Of a stretch of 19,884 bases of DNA, positions 19,626 to 19,884 are shown one piece after another. Both the position numbers and the translations under genes were made by a program. The notes under the pieces were generated by a model that was not told the DNA's origin, searched no databases, and saw only the letters and a list, made by a program, of their open reading frames with translations. Each line of letters begins with the position of its first letter. Within the stretch, counting starts at the first letter, position 1. This DNA comes from Conidiobolus incongruus B7586 (lineage: Eukaryota > Entomophthoromycota > Entomophthoromycetes > Entomophthorales > Conidiobolaceae). The stretch is taken from positions 1 through 19,884 of the forward strand of contig JNEM01008778.1 in NCBI GenBank assembly GCA_000697335.1, in the 5' to 3' direction.

Positions 19626-19884
19626 AGCAATTGTCATAATATTTATAGCTTTAATATGATAAATTCTGTAATTATTATATAAAATAATAGATTATTTAAA
19701 ATTACTTTAAATATACCAAATAATAATAGTTTTATATAAAAAGTTAATATTAAATTAATAATTAATTAATTTTATTTTATGAATTAAATAAGAATTATAT
19801 ATTCTATAATAGTTTATTTTAATAGTTATTATTTGCTTATTAATAAAATATTTATTAAAAGAATATATAAAAAATAATTTAAAA
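19626..19884. other. AT-rich end of window
   Basis: Simple AT-rich DNA with runs of A and T; nothing recognisable. Confidence 0.6.

Noticed and set aside
1-19884. Retroelement, virus-derived element, DNA transposon or CRISPR array
   Set aside because: No reverse transcriptase, integrase, transposase, capsid or long terminal repeat motif was seen, and no regularly spaced repeats.

Overview
This is about 20 kb of very AT-rich nuclear DNA from a eukaryote, most likely a fungus. Intergenic DNA is about 12-22 % G+C where I counted it. Two genes have small GT-AG introns of 52-58 nt, and all four clear genes stop with TAA. The DEAD-box helicase carries the DEADN-(x)n-CIRI stretch I associate with fungal Dbp5, and the hydrolase resembles fungal Say1-type enzymes. 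The strong AT bias and sparse genes suggest an early-diverging or otherwise AT-biased lineage, but I cannot place it further.

Layout. (1) 1-2309: no recognised gene. (2) 2310-3077, minus: a THO1/SARNP-like SAP-domain mRNP protein. (3) 3078-6060: AT-rich spacer. (4) 6061-6360: a promoter-like island with seven CCAAT/ATTGG boxes, an 18-bp palindrome and a TATA box, ahead of a plus-strand gene at 6408-7067 for a Ser/Asn-rich basic protein I do not recognise. (5) 7068-10038: spacer with an orphan group of four CCAAT boxes, a doubtful short minus-strand ORF, a small CCGATA tandem repeat and a 15-bp hairpin. (6) 10039-11749, minus: a complete five-exon DBP5 (DDX19) gene. (7) 11750-13910: spacer. 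(8) 13911-15315, minus: a two-exon alpha/beta hydrolase of the hormone-sensitive-lipase / steryl acetyl hydrolase type. (9) 15316-19884: no clear gene, but two islands of raised G+C (39 % and 32 %) rich in potential RNA stems, and a 17-bp perfect inverted repeat.

Functional links. Two of the four genes act in mRNA packaging and export: Tho1 works with Sub2/UAP56 on nascent transcripts, and Dbp5 remodels mRNPs at the cytoplasmic face of the nuclear pore. They are 7 kb apart with an unrelated gene between them, so this may be chance. There is no sign of an operon, a biosynthetic cluster, a virus or a recognisable transposon. The best candidates for something undescribed are the two G+C islands at 16981-17340 and 19275-19625 and the orphan protein at 6408-7067.
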